Source: Meandrina meandrites
Lineage: Eukaryota; Cnidaria; Anthozoa; Scleractinia; Meandrinidae
Length of the DNA: 64,000 nucleotides
Direction: 5' to 3'
Assembly: GCA_963693305.1 (NCBI GenBank)
Contig: OY855906.1
Location: forward strand, 17,648,161 to 17,712,160
The notes under the pieces were generated by a model. It was not told where the DNA came from. It made no database searches and saw only the letters and a list, made by a program, of their open reading frames with translations. Position 1 is the first letter of the stretch, and every line of letters starts with the position of its first letter. Shown here one piece after another: positions 44,600-55,976 of this stretch. The position numbers were made by a program, and so were the translations under genes.

Positions 44600-44620
44600 T
44601 TATTATTATTATTATTATTG
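44528..44620. repeat. (CTT)n(ATT)n microsatellite
   Basis: Pure CTT then ATT triplets. This is the far half of the SINE tail interrupted by the LINE; it continues into GAGACGTTTAGTTCGAG exactly as at 34612. Confidence 0.85.
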
Positions 44621-45004
44621 AGACGTTTAGTTCGAGCAACTTTCCCCGCGTTCCAAACAACTACCTTTACTTTTACCAGTCCCTTGTGTTGCGTTTCGTG
44701 TTTTCGTTCATGGTCGGAACAAAATGGAGAAATCTGGGTCGCAGTTGAGTTTATTGTGGCGGCAACGGAATAAATAAGTTAACTAAATGAGAAGCCTTAG
44801 TTAGTCTCATGTGACTTTCAGGGTAAGTATTATGAAAGGAAAGATTACAAACAAGAATGTTCACAAAAAATGAATGAAAAAAAATTTAAACAGCGTAGCA
44901 TGCTCTATCGATTTGTATATATACGCAGGAGACTGATAAGCACAAGGAGGAAATAGCTGAGAGCACCTCTAGCTTCTTTAGTACAAAGTGAATCTATAAC
45001 TTAA

Positions 45005-46358
45005 GGTCGCGCAGGACCCTTGCTCATTAATAAATTCATTAGCCAAATTTCTCGAGGGGGTGTTATTTTTGTAAAGCTTTAATTCCGAACTTTGAACATC
45101 GATTCCTCTAAATCTTATCAAGGATATTAGGGGATGCTGTAATTACATCATAGTCGTAGTTTAGGGGGTGGCGAATGGCCTTTCAAAAATGTTGAGTCTC
45201 GGCAAATTTACGCCGAGTCTCGGAATCTCGGCGCTTAAAAATAGCGTCTCGGAATCTCGGATTTCTGGAAATATGACGGTCTCGGAGTCTCGGATTTTGA
45301 AAATTTGGATCTCGGAGTCTCGGATTTTGAAAATTTGGATCTCAAAATCTCGCCAATGGGACTTCAATTTTTTTGTCCGCAAGCTTATCCGAACGAGAAA
45401 TTAAGAAATTTACCCCTGCCGGAATCTGCATTTACAATTGTTATGTAAAATATATATATAGGAAACCGTAATTTCCACTTTATAGAGGAAATCATGTCAT
45501 GATAATAGTACATGGGTACCCAACGACAATCGTTTGAGAATTGAACTGTTTCTCGTATTTTCTGATCAAGTGCTTCCCGGGCTCGGATTTTTGTAGCGCT
45601 AAGTCTCGGGCTCGGATTTTACAAACAAATTCAAGTCTCGAGCTTGGATTTTTAAACTAGGTCTCGGCGTCTCGGCAAGGCTTGGATTTTACCATTCGCC
45701 ACCCCTTAGTTTTACTGGCAGCTTGCCGGTTACGGTGATGTTTCAAGCTCTCGAAGCTAAACTGTAGATAATGCGATTTTGTGTCCAAGTTTTCTGCTAG
45801 AATAGCGCACCAAATTAAATGACTATATAACCTAGTGATAAATCATAACCTCTTTTGTGCCCTGACAGAAAGAAATTTCTCGAATTCATAAATTCCTAAA
45901 AGGTATTGACTTCGAAGAGAGTAGATGTGAAATCTTAACTTTGAAACATTATATCTTCTTTTTGAAAGGGAGTTTGGTAAATTCGCTTCTGTCAGGGCAC
46001 AATAGAATACACCAAGTTTATGTTCCTCGCGAATCAACTCCCGGAATTCTGCATCGGTGGAGAAAACTTGGCACAAAATTGCAGGTTTTGCCGCTTCCGA
46101 AGACCTTCCGAGTCAATGTTTACAACAACGTGCGCTTTTTCGAAGCTCCGAATTTAATTATGCTGAATTATGATAATTCCCTACAATCCAGTTCACGGGA
46201 AACAAAGCTGAGAACAATAACGTATAATTGCCTATACAAAGAACTTTAAGAAATATTTTCTCATGAATATTTCGATTGTTGTCGGCTTCAGTCGTCGCAG
46301 TTCGTACATACTCTTTAAATAAATACATACATAATGATAGCAGAGGTCCTGCGCGGCC
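45005..46358. mobile_element. 1,354-bp TTAA-flanked DNA element
   Basis: Ends GGTCGCGCAGGACC and GGTCCTGCGCGGCC; TTAA at 45001-45004 and 46359-46362. The equivalent site at 35010 is uninterrupted. The interior carries a nested element (45163) and a 102-codon open frame (45941-46249) that I do not recognise. A hairpin-forming pair TTGTGCCCTGACAG / CTGTCAGGGCACAA lies at 45854 and 45990. Confidence 0.8.
45163..45706. mobile_element. 544-bp element with TCTCGG minisatellite interior
   Basis: Ends AGGGGGTGGCGAATGG and CCATTCGCCACCCCT, with TAGTTT on both sides (45157-45162, 45707-45712). The interior is built of diverged ~30-bp units around TCTCGGAGTCTCGGATTTTG. Both-strand peptide frames (ISESRILK / RDSEIQIFK) are repeat products. 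Confidence 0.7.
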
Positions 46359-46960
46359 TTAAAAGTACAGGTGGCGACGTTTTCCTGGTTAGTTTATTGC
46401 TTATAGTTTATAAGTTAACATCAACACGTTTAGAGTAAAAGAGGTAGTCTTTTCAATAGGTCAAAAGCTTCACTGATTGTTACTGTTACGTGGGTTGGAA
46501 TATTTATCTAAAAGTTAGTGTGACTAAACTACTTTTTCTTCACATCTGAAGAGAGAGAAAACGTAAAACGTCTCGTTTGCTATATTAGATATAAGGATAT
46601 CTCATAAGTACTCAGCACGTGCAGCACCCTCTAATTCAGCCCACACAGCCCATACATTCAGGTCTTGCCGCATAGGCTTGAAGCCTTGATCCGACAACAT
46701 TATTTGAAACAGCTGTGTGCATGTTACTTGAAACCAAACAAATTAATAGCAAGGAGTTATGAAGTTAAGATGATGGGATAAAAGTTAATTTGTTGCGGAT
46801 GTACAGACTAAAATTTTTTCCTGTGTAATGAAGATCCTTATGGTCTTTTTTGTGCCAAGAAGTACAATCATCCGACCAAACGAATTATACTTTTGCTTTG
46901 TCGCGCCTTTTCTGTAAAGGTGGAACAAATTACAACGCGCATTATCTATCTTATCTCTCC

Positions 46961-47080
46961 AAAAAAAAAAGAAAACTAGCTCGGTGCCCAAGTTCTTCAA
47001 TATGGATTATGTAGCCTGCAAAAAAAAAAAGAAAACTAGCTCGGTGCCCAAGTTCTTCAATATGGATTATGTAGCCTGCA
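46961..47080. repeat. exact 60-bp tandem duplication
   Basis: Two identical consecutive 60-bp units, each starting with ten A and ending GTAGCCTGCA. The other family B copies have one unit. Confidence 0.9.
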
Positions 47081-47889
47081 TTAATACAGTTTAGCTAAAC
47101 GGAAATGTTCGCACATTGAACTGAATGCGACTCCATTTAATATCCATTATGAAAGCTTAATGAAAAAAATCACCCAACAAACAAAGAATCAATACAATGT
47201 TCTTTCTTAACGCACCCCTGCCTTATGAAGTTCACGATATTTCCTGTAGTAAATTGCCTTCTTGTCTGAGTTCGGGATTTTTTTCGACTGGAATTGCGAC
47301 ATTCATTTTTCTGCTTTATGACCCAGGACCCGGTTGCATAAAACGTCTACTTTTAAGTGCAAACTTAAGTAGGACACTTACGAGTCCGTTAAGGGTACAC
47401 TTACGGGTGTTGCATGGAACATACTTAGCACACTCTTAAGTATTTGCCTTACGGGGTAACTTTCGGGTTTACTAACGGTCACACTTAATTTTGTTATGGT
47501 CATTTTATTAATGACTCCGACTCTGTTTTTCAACTGATAAGTAACGAAAGTAGTGTCTGGTAGTTTAATTAGAACACTTTTAAGCTTCTTTTAAATGAAT
47601 AGGGAAAAGTCTGTTTTAAGATAAAGCTAAATATCAAAAGAAAGTTTTTTCATCATTTTATTTTGAAAAACTTAATCAAAGAGTTTCCTTTTTTCACTAA
47701 TTCCTGACTTGGTATTGAGCTTCCCATTATTGATCTAGTCATATGTTTTTCGCTACCTAACTAAAAAGTTTCAGAAGAGACTCGAAGGACAAGACCCATA
47801 ATTTACGAGCTTGTAAATAGGGTGTGTATAGGGCTAGAGTATGGCACAACACGAAACCACGCCCTTAAAGCTGCACAGCAATTGACGAT

Positions 47890-48575
47890 GGCCAGCTGGA
47901 AAATATAGACTGGACTCTGGACTGGACTATGAACTTTTTTTTATAGGCGTTTTGGGAGTCCTGAAGGAGTCTTGTTATGAATAGCGTGACCAAGGTGACG
48001 TGCAATATTCTTGACCGCACACTGCGAACTAAAGAATTTCCCCAAACTGCTTAGGGAAAAACATTTTTCGGGCGAAAACTCATTCTAACAATATAATGGC
48101 GTTCATCGGCGTATTCAACACTGAAAAGTATGAAATGGTGCAATTGTAGAATGTATCAGAATAACAGATGTACTTTCCGTATCTAAAAGATCGAACAATG
48201 GCAGGTATTGAACAAACGTGTCACGTCATGTACTGACCACAGTCAGCCCGACATGATAACGTACGTGTACGCTTCAAACCTGGCAGCATTCACGCAATAG
48301 AAGCCAAACGGCCTGGATTTGTCTAAAATTACCGGGTATTGTTTCAAAGTGTGTTTTACCGAAATATGGAGAAAATCGTTCAGGTTTTTGCAAGAATTTA
48401 GAGATTTCGTGACATTTTTGTGAAATTTCAAAATTCACGATATCCATCCTTTGTTATATTTTTTTTTAGGTAATTATTAACTTTTTTGTTAACTATATTA
48501 AAAAAGGTTCATAGTCCAGTCCAGAGTCCAGTCCAGGATCCAGTCCAGAGTCCAGTCCTTGTTTTCCAGCTGGCC
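47890..48575. mobile_element. 686-bp Mutator-type MITE, 9-bp duplication ATTGACGAT
   Basis: Ends GGCCAGCTGGAAAA and TTTTCCAGCTGGCC. ATTGACGAT at 47881-47889 and 48576-48584. Both subterminal parts carry GGACTCTGGACT / AGTCCAGAGTCC repeats, with more units on the right. Non-coding. Confidence 0.85.
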
Positions 48576-48684
48576 ATTGACGATAGCGCTTCGCTGCTTA
48601 GAACACAATAAACGTAAATAAAAGACACAACTCTTAGGTCTCACTTAGGGCGACCAAAAGACGCCCCTGAACCAACTAAACAAG

Positions 48685-48872
48685 TCAGTGTTGTCTGTGA
48701 GATTCCACGTGAATGCGGAAAAGTATATATTGGGGAAACAGGGAGAGCGATGCAAAAAAAGGATAAAAGAACACGACAGAGATATACGGTTTGCTCGTTC
48801 GCAAAACTCCGAAGTTTAAGAACACGCTAATGAAACGGAAATCAAGTTTATTGATCGTGACCCTCATTGGTA
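48685..48872 (+). pseudogene. GIY-YIG endonuclease remnant (Penelope-like)
   Basis: CEIPRECGKVYIGETGRAM is the first half of a GIY-YIG domain (V-Y-I-G-E-T-G-R). After an extra A in a run of seven (near 48758) the frame continues QKRIKEHDRDIRFARSQNS..., then stops. It resembles the C-terminal endonuclease of Penelope-like retroelements. No RT is present. Confidence 0.7.
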
Positions 48873-50290
48873 AACACTTTTAGTGCAAAAGAGTTACAAT
48901 AAGGCTTACAAATCGGTATTCCAAAAAAGATGGGCGTTCCTCTTGAAGTTGAAAATGATGATGCAGACGCCACTGGTGACAACGATACCGATGGCATTTA
49001 CCAAGACGGCAATGAAACTGAAGGGGTCGACAAAGACGTGTCGAAATTTGAGGGTTAAGTTTTTCAAAGATTTTGTAATTCGATTAAAGGGATGTATCTT
49101 TGTGGATTTGAGAAAAGTATACATTTGAGTTTGAGTAAACAAGTGAGTGGAACTCATCAAGCCCGCTGAATTCTGTTTAATTACAGTATGAATCGTGTTT
49201 TTACTTTAATATCCATTTGACATGTTTGGGTTCCTTGAAGGACAAGTTTAAAACGTGGGCAGTGGATCATAAAGGGCATTATAAGTATTTAAACAAGAAA
49301 ATACCTTTTCCTTTCACCTGTCAGAAAAAGTTCGCGTTAACTTCAGTAAAGATACGGGACCTATATAGGTCCCGTAAAAAAGTTTTATGCAACACCCGCA
49401 ATTTATATTGCATAAACGACACTTAGGTTCACACTTACGAAAATCGTAAGTGCAGCCACTTACGTGCACTCCGTAAGTGGATCACTTAAGTGATTTAATG
49501 CAACTCATTTAAGTTATGAGTACACCTATGTGTATCCGTAAGTGTTACAGGCGTTTTATGCAACCGGGCCCAGGTCACGGACATAAAATTATTTCCATAC
49601 TTGAAATTTTTTTTCAATATCAAGAATATAGTAGCGACTATTAATATAACAATTACTATACACAATATCAAAAACCAAGAATAGCAACTATTAATATAAC
49701 AACCAAATTTTGATCCGCGTTTTATTTAATATCAGTGATAAAATCAGAACACCATTGAAAAAAACATGCCATCATTATCGTAACTTGTTGTGTAAATATA
49801 TTTACTCTTATTACTCACGTGTAGATAATGTCCATGGGAATGTTTTGCCAAATGTTTTGCCAAAAGTTGTTTGTAACATGTCTAGATTGACAGAAATGAA
49901 ATCTTTTCTCATAAAAAGATAAAAGAATCGCGTTGTCATGAAGAAATTGAAGTAATGTTGATCTGCCAATTAAGCACGCAATTCTCGACCACGCGACTTT
50001 GCACTCCCAACTCCACTGTTGGGTTCTTCGTATTCGAGTGTGTATCTGTCTGGGTTGGCGAAAAGGGGCGAAGTATATTTGTGTAATCGACAAGTGAATG
50101 AGATACAAGACGAAAGTGAAGGAGAACTAGGCAAGTGCGAAGGGAGAAGAAAAGAAAAGGAACAAAGCTGATTCTGTATGAAATGAATGAAAGGCCTGGT
50201 ATAATCGAAAATTGACTAAATAAACAACTTGCTAGCCACAAATCAAAGTAGCATTCTGAGGGGTCGGGGTGAAGAAGTGCAATTCGCTTG

Positions 50291-50466
50291 TAGACTACGA
50301 GCAGCGCCTAGTTTTTCTCAGTCCGTCGAGCGTGAAGCAAAAAAAAAAAAAGAGCGTGCGAAAGTATTGGAAAATATTGGGGACTCGTCCCTAATTTTCG
50401 CGCGGTCTTTTTTGTTTTGCTTCACGCTCGACGGACTGAGAAAAAATAGGGGCTGCTCGTAGTCTA
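50291..50466. mobile_element. 176-bp MITE, 9-bp duplication ATTCGCTTG
   Basis: Ends TAGACTACGAGCAGC and GCTGCTCGTAGTCTA, with long mirrored GTCCGTCGAGCGTGAAGC arms. ATTCGCTTG at 50282-50290 and 50467-50475. The family B copy at 37089 is the empty site. Confidence 0.85.
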
Positions 50467-50520
50467 ATTCGCTTGTTACTCACGTAACAAAGACCAGAAA
50501 ATTTTTGAAGCATTAAATTT

Positions 50521-51059
50521 GTTTGACGCAAAGATTGTCACTCTGCAGCCCCTGATAGGACCCAAGAGGGATCTGCTGCTGGAAAACCGGAAGAATCCAT
50601 CACCTGAAACCCTTGCTGCCCTAAGGCTGGCCAGGAGTCACGCTAAGGAAGAGTGCACTAGGTGCGCCAACAAATTTTGGCTGGATCTTTGCTCCACCAT
50701 CCAGGTTGCCGCTGACACTGGCAACATCCGAGCCATGTTTGAAGGCATTAAGAAAGCTATAGGTCCAACTCTAACCAAATGTGCCCCACTGAAATCCTCA
50801 AATGGCGAAATAATTCAAGGCAAGGCCAAGCAACTCGAAAGATGGGTTGAACACTATTCTTAGCTTTACGACCATGAAAACCTAGTCTCCGCAACTGCAC
50901 TCGACCAGATCGAGAGACTGCCAAACATGCCTGAACTAGATAATGCCCCTACTCTAGAGGAGCTTCTAGATGCCATCAAAGACATTTCATCAGGCAAGGC
51001 ACCAGGATCAGATGGTATACCCGCAGAGGTCTTTCCAGCTTCACAATGTACTCCATCAG
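50521..51059 (+). pseudogene. RTE-like LINE, linker before RT
   Basis: One frame, interrupted by TAG after WVEHYS (50860-50862) and resuming at YDHENLVSATALDQIERLP. It ends with the RT entry motif SSGKAPGSDGIPAEVF (fingers). A 1-nt shift near 51035 precedes LHNVLHQLL, which continues after the inserted LINE. Confidence 0.75.
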
Positions 51060-51069
51060 TTGTTGTGCA

Positions 51070-51813
51070 CTGTTGTTGTGCACTATTGTTTCACTGTAAA
51101 GACACTGAGGTTTTCTGGAAAGAGGTATTGTCGTGGTTGGCCATCCATAGAAAAGAGATATTAAATTTTTCACTAATAGATGTTTTGTTTGGTAAATTCG
51201 ATATCGAAAAAGACTTTATGGTAATTAACCATGTCCTTTTGCTTGGAAAATTATTTATTTATAGGTGCAAGCTAGATATTGTTAAACCATCCTTGGAAAT
51301 TTTTAAGGCTAAATTAAAAGCTACTCTAAATTTAGAATTTTACATTGCCAGAAAAAACGGCACACTCGCACAACATTACAGAAAGTGGGATCCCTTTATT
51401 TCAATATTATAATGTAGATAATTTCTCTTTCCTCTTTCCTCTCTACCATTTTATTAATTCAAATATGTATTATTTGAGGTCACTCGTATTTCAAAACCTG
51501 CTTTTTAGCTACATCCGATTTGAAAGCTGTTTTTTTGTTATTTTTCTAACTTTTTTTCATCGCACCCCATGGTATAATGTTCACTTTATTGTATCTGTAA
51601 TTTATTGTAATGTTAGTCTTGTAAGTAACTTAAGTAGTGTTAGTAATTTTAGTCTTGTAAGTAACTTAAGTAGTGTTAGTAATGTTAGGATTGTAAGTAA
51701 GGATTTATTTTGTAAGTGTCGGTATTTCTTGTAATATGTGTGTATTATAAATGGTGTTAAATAATGGCAAATAAATAAAAAAAATTCCCCCCCCACCAAA
51801 AAAAAAAAAAAAT
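51070..51813 (+). mobile_element. L1/Tx1-like LINE 3' fragment inserted in the RTE-like LINE
   Basis: TTGTTGTGCA is duplicated exactly (51060-51069, 51814-51823). The insert is a 3'-end fragment with an A-rich tail (about 51770-51813, including a C8 tract). The 3' UTR has tandem GTAAGTAACTTAAGTAGTGTT units. Same orientation as its host LINE. Confidence 0.85.
51090..51412 (+). pseudogene. C-terminal piece of an L1/Tx1-like LINE protein
   Basis: About 107 residues: FHCKDTEVFWKEVLSWL (the HLF-x-C...FW motif downstream of RT in L1/Tx1-type elements), VLFGKFD, LLLGKLFIYRCKL, PSLEIFKAKL and HYRKWDPF, ending at the natural stop. RT itself is missing. Confidence 0.65.
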
Positions 51814-51823
51814 TTGTTGTGCA

Positions 51824-53463
51824 AATGCTGGGAGGAGGGAGCAGTCCCCCAAGAGATGCGAGATTCTATCATCACAACGCTGTACAAGAACAAGGGTGAC
51901 CGCAGTGACTGTAACAATTAATGCGGCATCTCTCTCCTTTGCGTTGCTGGCAAGCTCTTTGCTCGTGTGGCACTTCGTCGCCTTCAGCAGCTTGCAGAAA
52001 GAGTGTACCCTGAATCTCAGTGTGGTTTTCGATCGCAACGCTCAACAGTTGATATGATTTTCTCTGTGCGACAGCTACAAGAAATGTGCAGGGAACAACG
52101 ACAGCCTCTCTTCATTGCCTTCATTGATTTAACTAAGGCTTTTGATCTGGTTAGCAGAGATGGCCTCTTTAAGATCCTGCCTCTCATCGGCTGCCCACCA
52201 AAGCTTCTGAGCTTTCTGGAGTCTTTCCACAACAACATGCACGGAACTGTTCGTTTCGATGGCAACATGTCTGAGGCATTCAACATTCGCAGCGGAGTCA
52301 AACAAGGCGGTATGCTGGCTCCCACCCTCTTTGGAGTCTTTTTCTCAGTGCTCCTGAAACATGCCTTTAGAACAACAAATGCTGGCATTCTTCTGTGTTC
52401 CCGCACTGATGGCAAACTTTTCAATCTTTCCCGACTCAGATCGAAAACCAAAGTCAGCCAAGTTCTCCTCAGAGACTTTTTATTTGCCGACGATGCAGCT
52501 CTGGTTGCTCAAAGTGACAACGATCTCCAAAACCTCCTCAATGGCTTTTCGAACGCCTGTGATGACTTCGGCCTAATCATCAGCCTCAAAAAAACCAAAA
52601 TCATGACTCAGGGTACCGACGCTTCCTCCTCTCTTTTCATCAAGGACTATGGACTTGAAACGGTCAACAGCTTCATCTACCTTGGTTCTACTCTCACTAG
52701 CACCACCTCCCTTGACACAGAAATAGGAAAGAGGATTGGACACGCTGCAACCAACATGTCAAAGCTTTCACAACGTGTCTGGGAAAACCAGAAGCTCACT
52801 ACTCCCACCAAAATAGCTGTATACAGAGCCTGCATCATCAGCACGCTCCTCTATGGTAGCGAGTCCTGGACAACATATGCATCAGCACAAGAAAAACGCC
52901 TGAATGTGTTCCACCTGCGTTGCTTGCGGCGCATCCTCTCCATCTCCTGGCAGGGCCACATTACGAACAGTGCTGTCTTAGAGAGAGCAGGCACCCCTTC
53001 CGTATATGCATATGCCCTTCTTCGCCAAAGACGTCTGCGGTGGATTGGCCATGTACATCGAATGGATGAGGGCCGCATTCCCAAGCAGCTCTTGTACGGA
53101 GAACTAGCACAAGGAAAAAGACCGGTTGGACGACCCAACTCCGTTTCAAGGATGTGGTTAAGAGGGACATGCTGGGACATGCAGGCCATTGGTCTTCCAA
53201 TCGATTCGTGGGAGACTCTTGCCAGTGACAGGAGTGCGTGGAAAACAAATTGTGCCAAAGCCCTACAAGAGAGAGAAAAGATTCTGCACATCAATGTGGA
53301 TACCAGGAGAGAACGTCAGAAGGCCACCACTAATTCCACCCACCCACCCACTAATTCCACCTATGTCTGTGGTTCTTGTCACCGCATCTGCCGATCAAGA
53401 ATTGGACTCCAAAGCCATCTCAGAACATGTTTAAGGAAATGTACAATTACGAACTCATGCTAA
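51824..53463 (+). pseudogene. RTE-like LINE reverse transcriptase and C-terminal zinc module
   Basis: After CWEEGAVPQEMRDSIITTLY an in-frame TAA occurs near 51920; from 51967 a 498-codon frame is open. RT motifs: FIDLTKAFD (A), VKQGGMLAPTLF (B), FLFADDAALVA (C), FIYLGSTLTS. Downstream: RWIGHVHRMDEGRIPKQLLY and a terminal CGSCHRICRSRIGLQSHLRTC-type C-x2-C-x12-H-x3-C finger. Two stops and a shift make the copy inactive. Confidence 0.8.
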
Positions 53464-54549
53464 AATTATGGACGAGAATGTCCCATAATGCCAATACTAC
53501 TACTAAATTTTAATTTACGCGCGGAATTTCGGCAGAATATTCTGGACACATCTGATATTTAAGTGGAGGGAGGATATGGATGAAAACTCGTCAATGTTGG
53601 ACATGATCTTACACATGCACACATGCATACAACTGGCCATATACATGCAACGGTTTAAACTCATAAACAACTTTACAAACACTGAAAATTTGTGCGAAAA
53701 CTACGGACATCAGGTTATTTCTGCTGCTAAAACATGAACTGTGAAATGTGTTTTTGTTTCTATCGCCCTTTCTGGTAGTGTTGCTGATAAAGGCTTGCCC
53801 CTTTTGATCAGAGATAGGTAAAATTTCGGTGTTAGGTAATAATTTTATAGCGGCTGCGCGCAGACGTCTTTGCGGAAATAGAAGACGTCTATAGCGCAGC
53901 GTGGGCTCATTTTTCCAGCAAAAGACAAAAAAAACAACATAAAGGGAAACAGGAAATAAAGAGCATTTTAAATTAAATTAAATTTTTTCACTCCTTTGTA
54001 GGAACTTATTAACATGATATTTGATGTAGTTGTTTGTTGTCAGCGGCTGGAAATCAAGTCATATAGATAACAACTGAATACCTGTAGATCGAGCTATGAT
54101 CTACAAGAAATGTGCTAATGGTTTCTAGGTTTTCTTATATGCAGCACTTGCTTTTTAGGGCACACCCTAAATGTCTCCTCAGCTTGGTAGAAAACAACAG
54201 GTCAAGGCCATTCTCTCTAGACAGGAACTGTTAAGGCATTCAGTTCAGTGACAATAGCGATAATGACTCATCTGGTCCTCCCCCCCATTAAATACTATAA
54301 ATTGTATAAATGTAAGTAGATTGCTCCATAGCTCCCACAAGTTAAAAAAGTATTGAAGCGATCTAAACGAGCTTTAAAAAAAACGTTGTACTCATCGTTT
54401 AATATATGCTTTATACTATTCCACTTGCAGGTTACCGCATTTTGAAATCTTCATTGATCAGTCTCTCTTTTCTTCTCGATTCCTTTGTTTCTTTCATCGG
54501 TCTTATGATCAAATAATGAGTGGTTAAAACTATGTGACTATTCATGTAA

Positions 54550-54631
54550 GGTAGCGTGGCCGAGTGGTCTAAGGCGCTGGTTTAAGGCACCAGTATCTTT
54601 GGAGGCGTGGGTTCGAGTCCCACCTCTGCCA
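54550..54631 (+). tRNA. tRNA-Leu (anticodon AAG), degenerate
   Basis: Variable arm changed to ATCTTTGGAG and 3' acceptor CTCTGCC, which breaks one acceptor pair. Anticodon loop intact. Possibly a pseudogene. Confidence 0.55.
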
Positions 54632-54639
54632 AGGTTCGC

Positions 54640-54890
54640 TTTTGCAGTAACTGAATAAGTAGCATAATTTTCGGTGCAGGAATTTGTTTTTTTAAGTCCT
54701 ACTTATCCGAAGGAATTTTTTTTCTCTCGTTTGCACGAATATTTTTTTAAGGCGCAACCGCTTGCAGGATTTTTTTTTTTTGGGCAAGGTTCCCTTGCAT
54801 AAATTTTTTTTGGGAAAAGTTACCCCCCCCCCCCCCCCCCCCCCACTCCGGTTATTTCTAATGGTCTGTCCCGTATTCACAAAACTACAT
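54640..54890. repeat. T-rich/C-tract segment replacing unit sequence
   Basis: Between GCAGTAACTGAATAAG and ATTCACAAAACTAC the usual ~70 bp is replaced by about 230 bp with repeated GGAATTTTTT/GCAGGATTTTTT and a C22-type tract at 54823-54844. Probably an inserted element; ends not resolved. Confidence 0.5.
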
Positions 54891-55358
54891 TATTGCAGGC
54901 CCCTTGGCAATTTAACTATTAAAAGAAGTTTAGTTTTGTTTCAGAACTATCTGGCTAGATAATTGGCAGTATTTTATTTCATATAAAAGGGCCTCCAAAG
55001 AGATTAACATCCAAATAATTTGCACGAAGTAGCTTACCAAGATAGAATACAACCATTAACTTAAAGGTAACAATTTTTGAAGGGTCAAAAATATCGATTG
55101 TCGGCAGGGATCGATAGTTACGTCCTACTAAGATTATGACAGATAACGAATCAAAGCTTCACCAGGAATGACTTTTGAACATTGTCAGGCTGAACTTGAC
55201 AAGAAAGTCTTTTAGACATGTACTTTAAAAAGCGGTTTTGAGATTGAAACACTTTTCCTTCATGATTTCTTAAGTTTTATTGGACTGAAAACAACAGCAG
55301 GAAAAATTTCTTTTGATCAAAAACAAACTTGGTTACAAGTATTTAGCAATATATGACC

Positions 55359-55440
55359 GGTAGCGTGGCCGAGTGGTCTAAGGCGCTGGTTTTAGGCACC
55401 AGTCTCCTCGGAGGCGTGGGTTCGAATCCCACCGCTGCCA
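55359..55440 (+). tRNA. tRNA-Leu (anticodon TAG)
   Basis: Consensus stems; variable-arm loop TCCTCGGAG. Same position as 18716 and 63376. Confidence 0.88.
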
Positions 55441-55976
55441 CGCTCATCATTTTGTTGTGATTGCAAAAAATAATAGCAAACAGGAACTAGAAGCTACTTG
55501 AACGCGCGAATACAACAGCTTCATTTTTTTTACACGGAAGGACCAAGATTTACCAGCCGTAACTGATCGCTCATCAGAAATTTAAAGTAATAGCTCACAT
55601 TGTACAAGATTTATGACTGGGAGCTTGACCGGGATCGCAAGTAGCCAGGAAAGCATGCTCAGAGAGTTTTAACATGTGGCACTCTTGTATGAACCTAAAA
55701 TATCTAGCCGTGACACATTGTGTCCATCTTGGAAAGCAAATTTCTATCCGAAAAGAAGCCCTGCCCACCACCCCCCCCCCCCCCCCCTCCCTCCGTGTAT
55801 ACACCCTCACCGAAATAAGTCCCATCTGAAAGGAACTTTGAGCAAAATATAAACCGAGGGATTATTTCTGGAATTTGACGGTAGGATTCTCAATAATTAC
55901 ATTAAGTTTTAGCGCTCTAATATCTCTAATTTGGATCGTTAACGTTGTTTGTTTTTGAGACTACCTTGGCAGATCC

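Larger units (their letters stand above)
47328..49568. mobile_element. 2.24-kb DNA element with CCCGGTTGCATAAAACG ends
   Basis: Ends CCCGGTTGCATAAAACG and CGTTTTATGCAACCGGG. CCCAGG on both sides (47322-47327, 49569-49574) is the probable duplication. Subterminal regions are dense in CACTTAAG / TTACGGGT / ACTTACGAGT words. Inside lie a 9-bp-TSD MITE and a decayed GIY-YIG fragment. No transposase is seen. Confidence 0.7.
46608..50520. repeat. dispersed repeat family B, copy 3 (interrupted)
   Basis: Collinear with copy 2 at 46608-47327, 49569-50290 and 50467-50520, then continues at 53504 after the LINE. Interrupted by a 2.24-kb element and a 176-bp MITE. Confidence 0.8.
50521..53503 (+). mobile_element. 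RTE-like LINE, 5'-truncated, inserted in repeat family B
   Basis: TAAATTT flanks both ends (50514-50520, 53504-53510). The homologous copy at 37128 is the empty site. It lacks an apurinic endonuclease domain (5' truncated) and has a short ACTACTAC 3' end rather than poly-A, as in RTE-type elements. It is itself split by another LINE at 51070-51813. Clade assignment is uncertain. Confidence 0.75.
39250..53790. repeat. segmental-duplication unit 3 (heavily interrupted)
   Basis: Five tRNA-Leu loci (39763-42318), a SINE (42386) with a LINE in its tail, the AGACTGATAAGCAC block (44930) split by a TTAA element, family B (46608) split by a 2.2-kb element, a MITE and a LINE, and the GCAACGGTTTAAACTCATAAAC block (53650). 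Removing the insertions leaves about 5.7 kb collinear with units 2 and 4. Confidence 0.75.

Noticed and set aside
45161..45404. IFKIRDSE / SESRILK repeat ORFs on both strands
   Set aside because: Products of the TCTCGGA minisatellite, not a gene.
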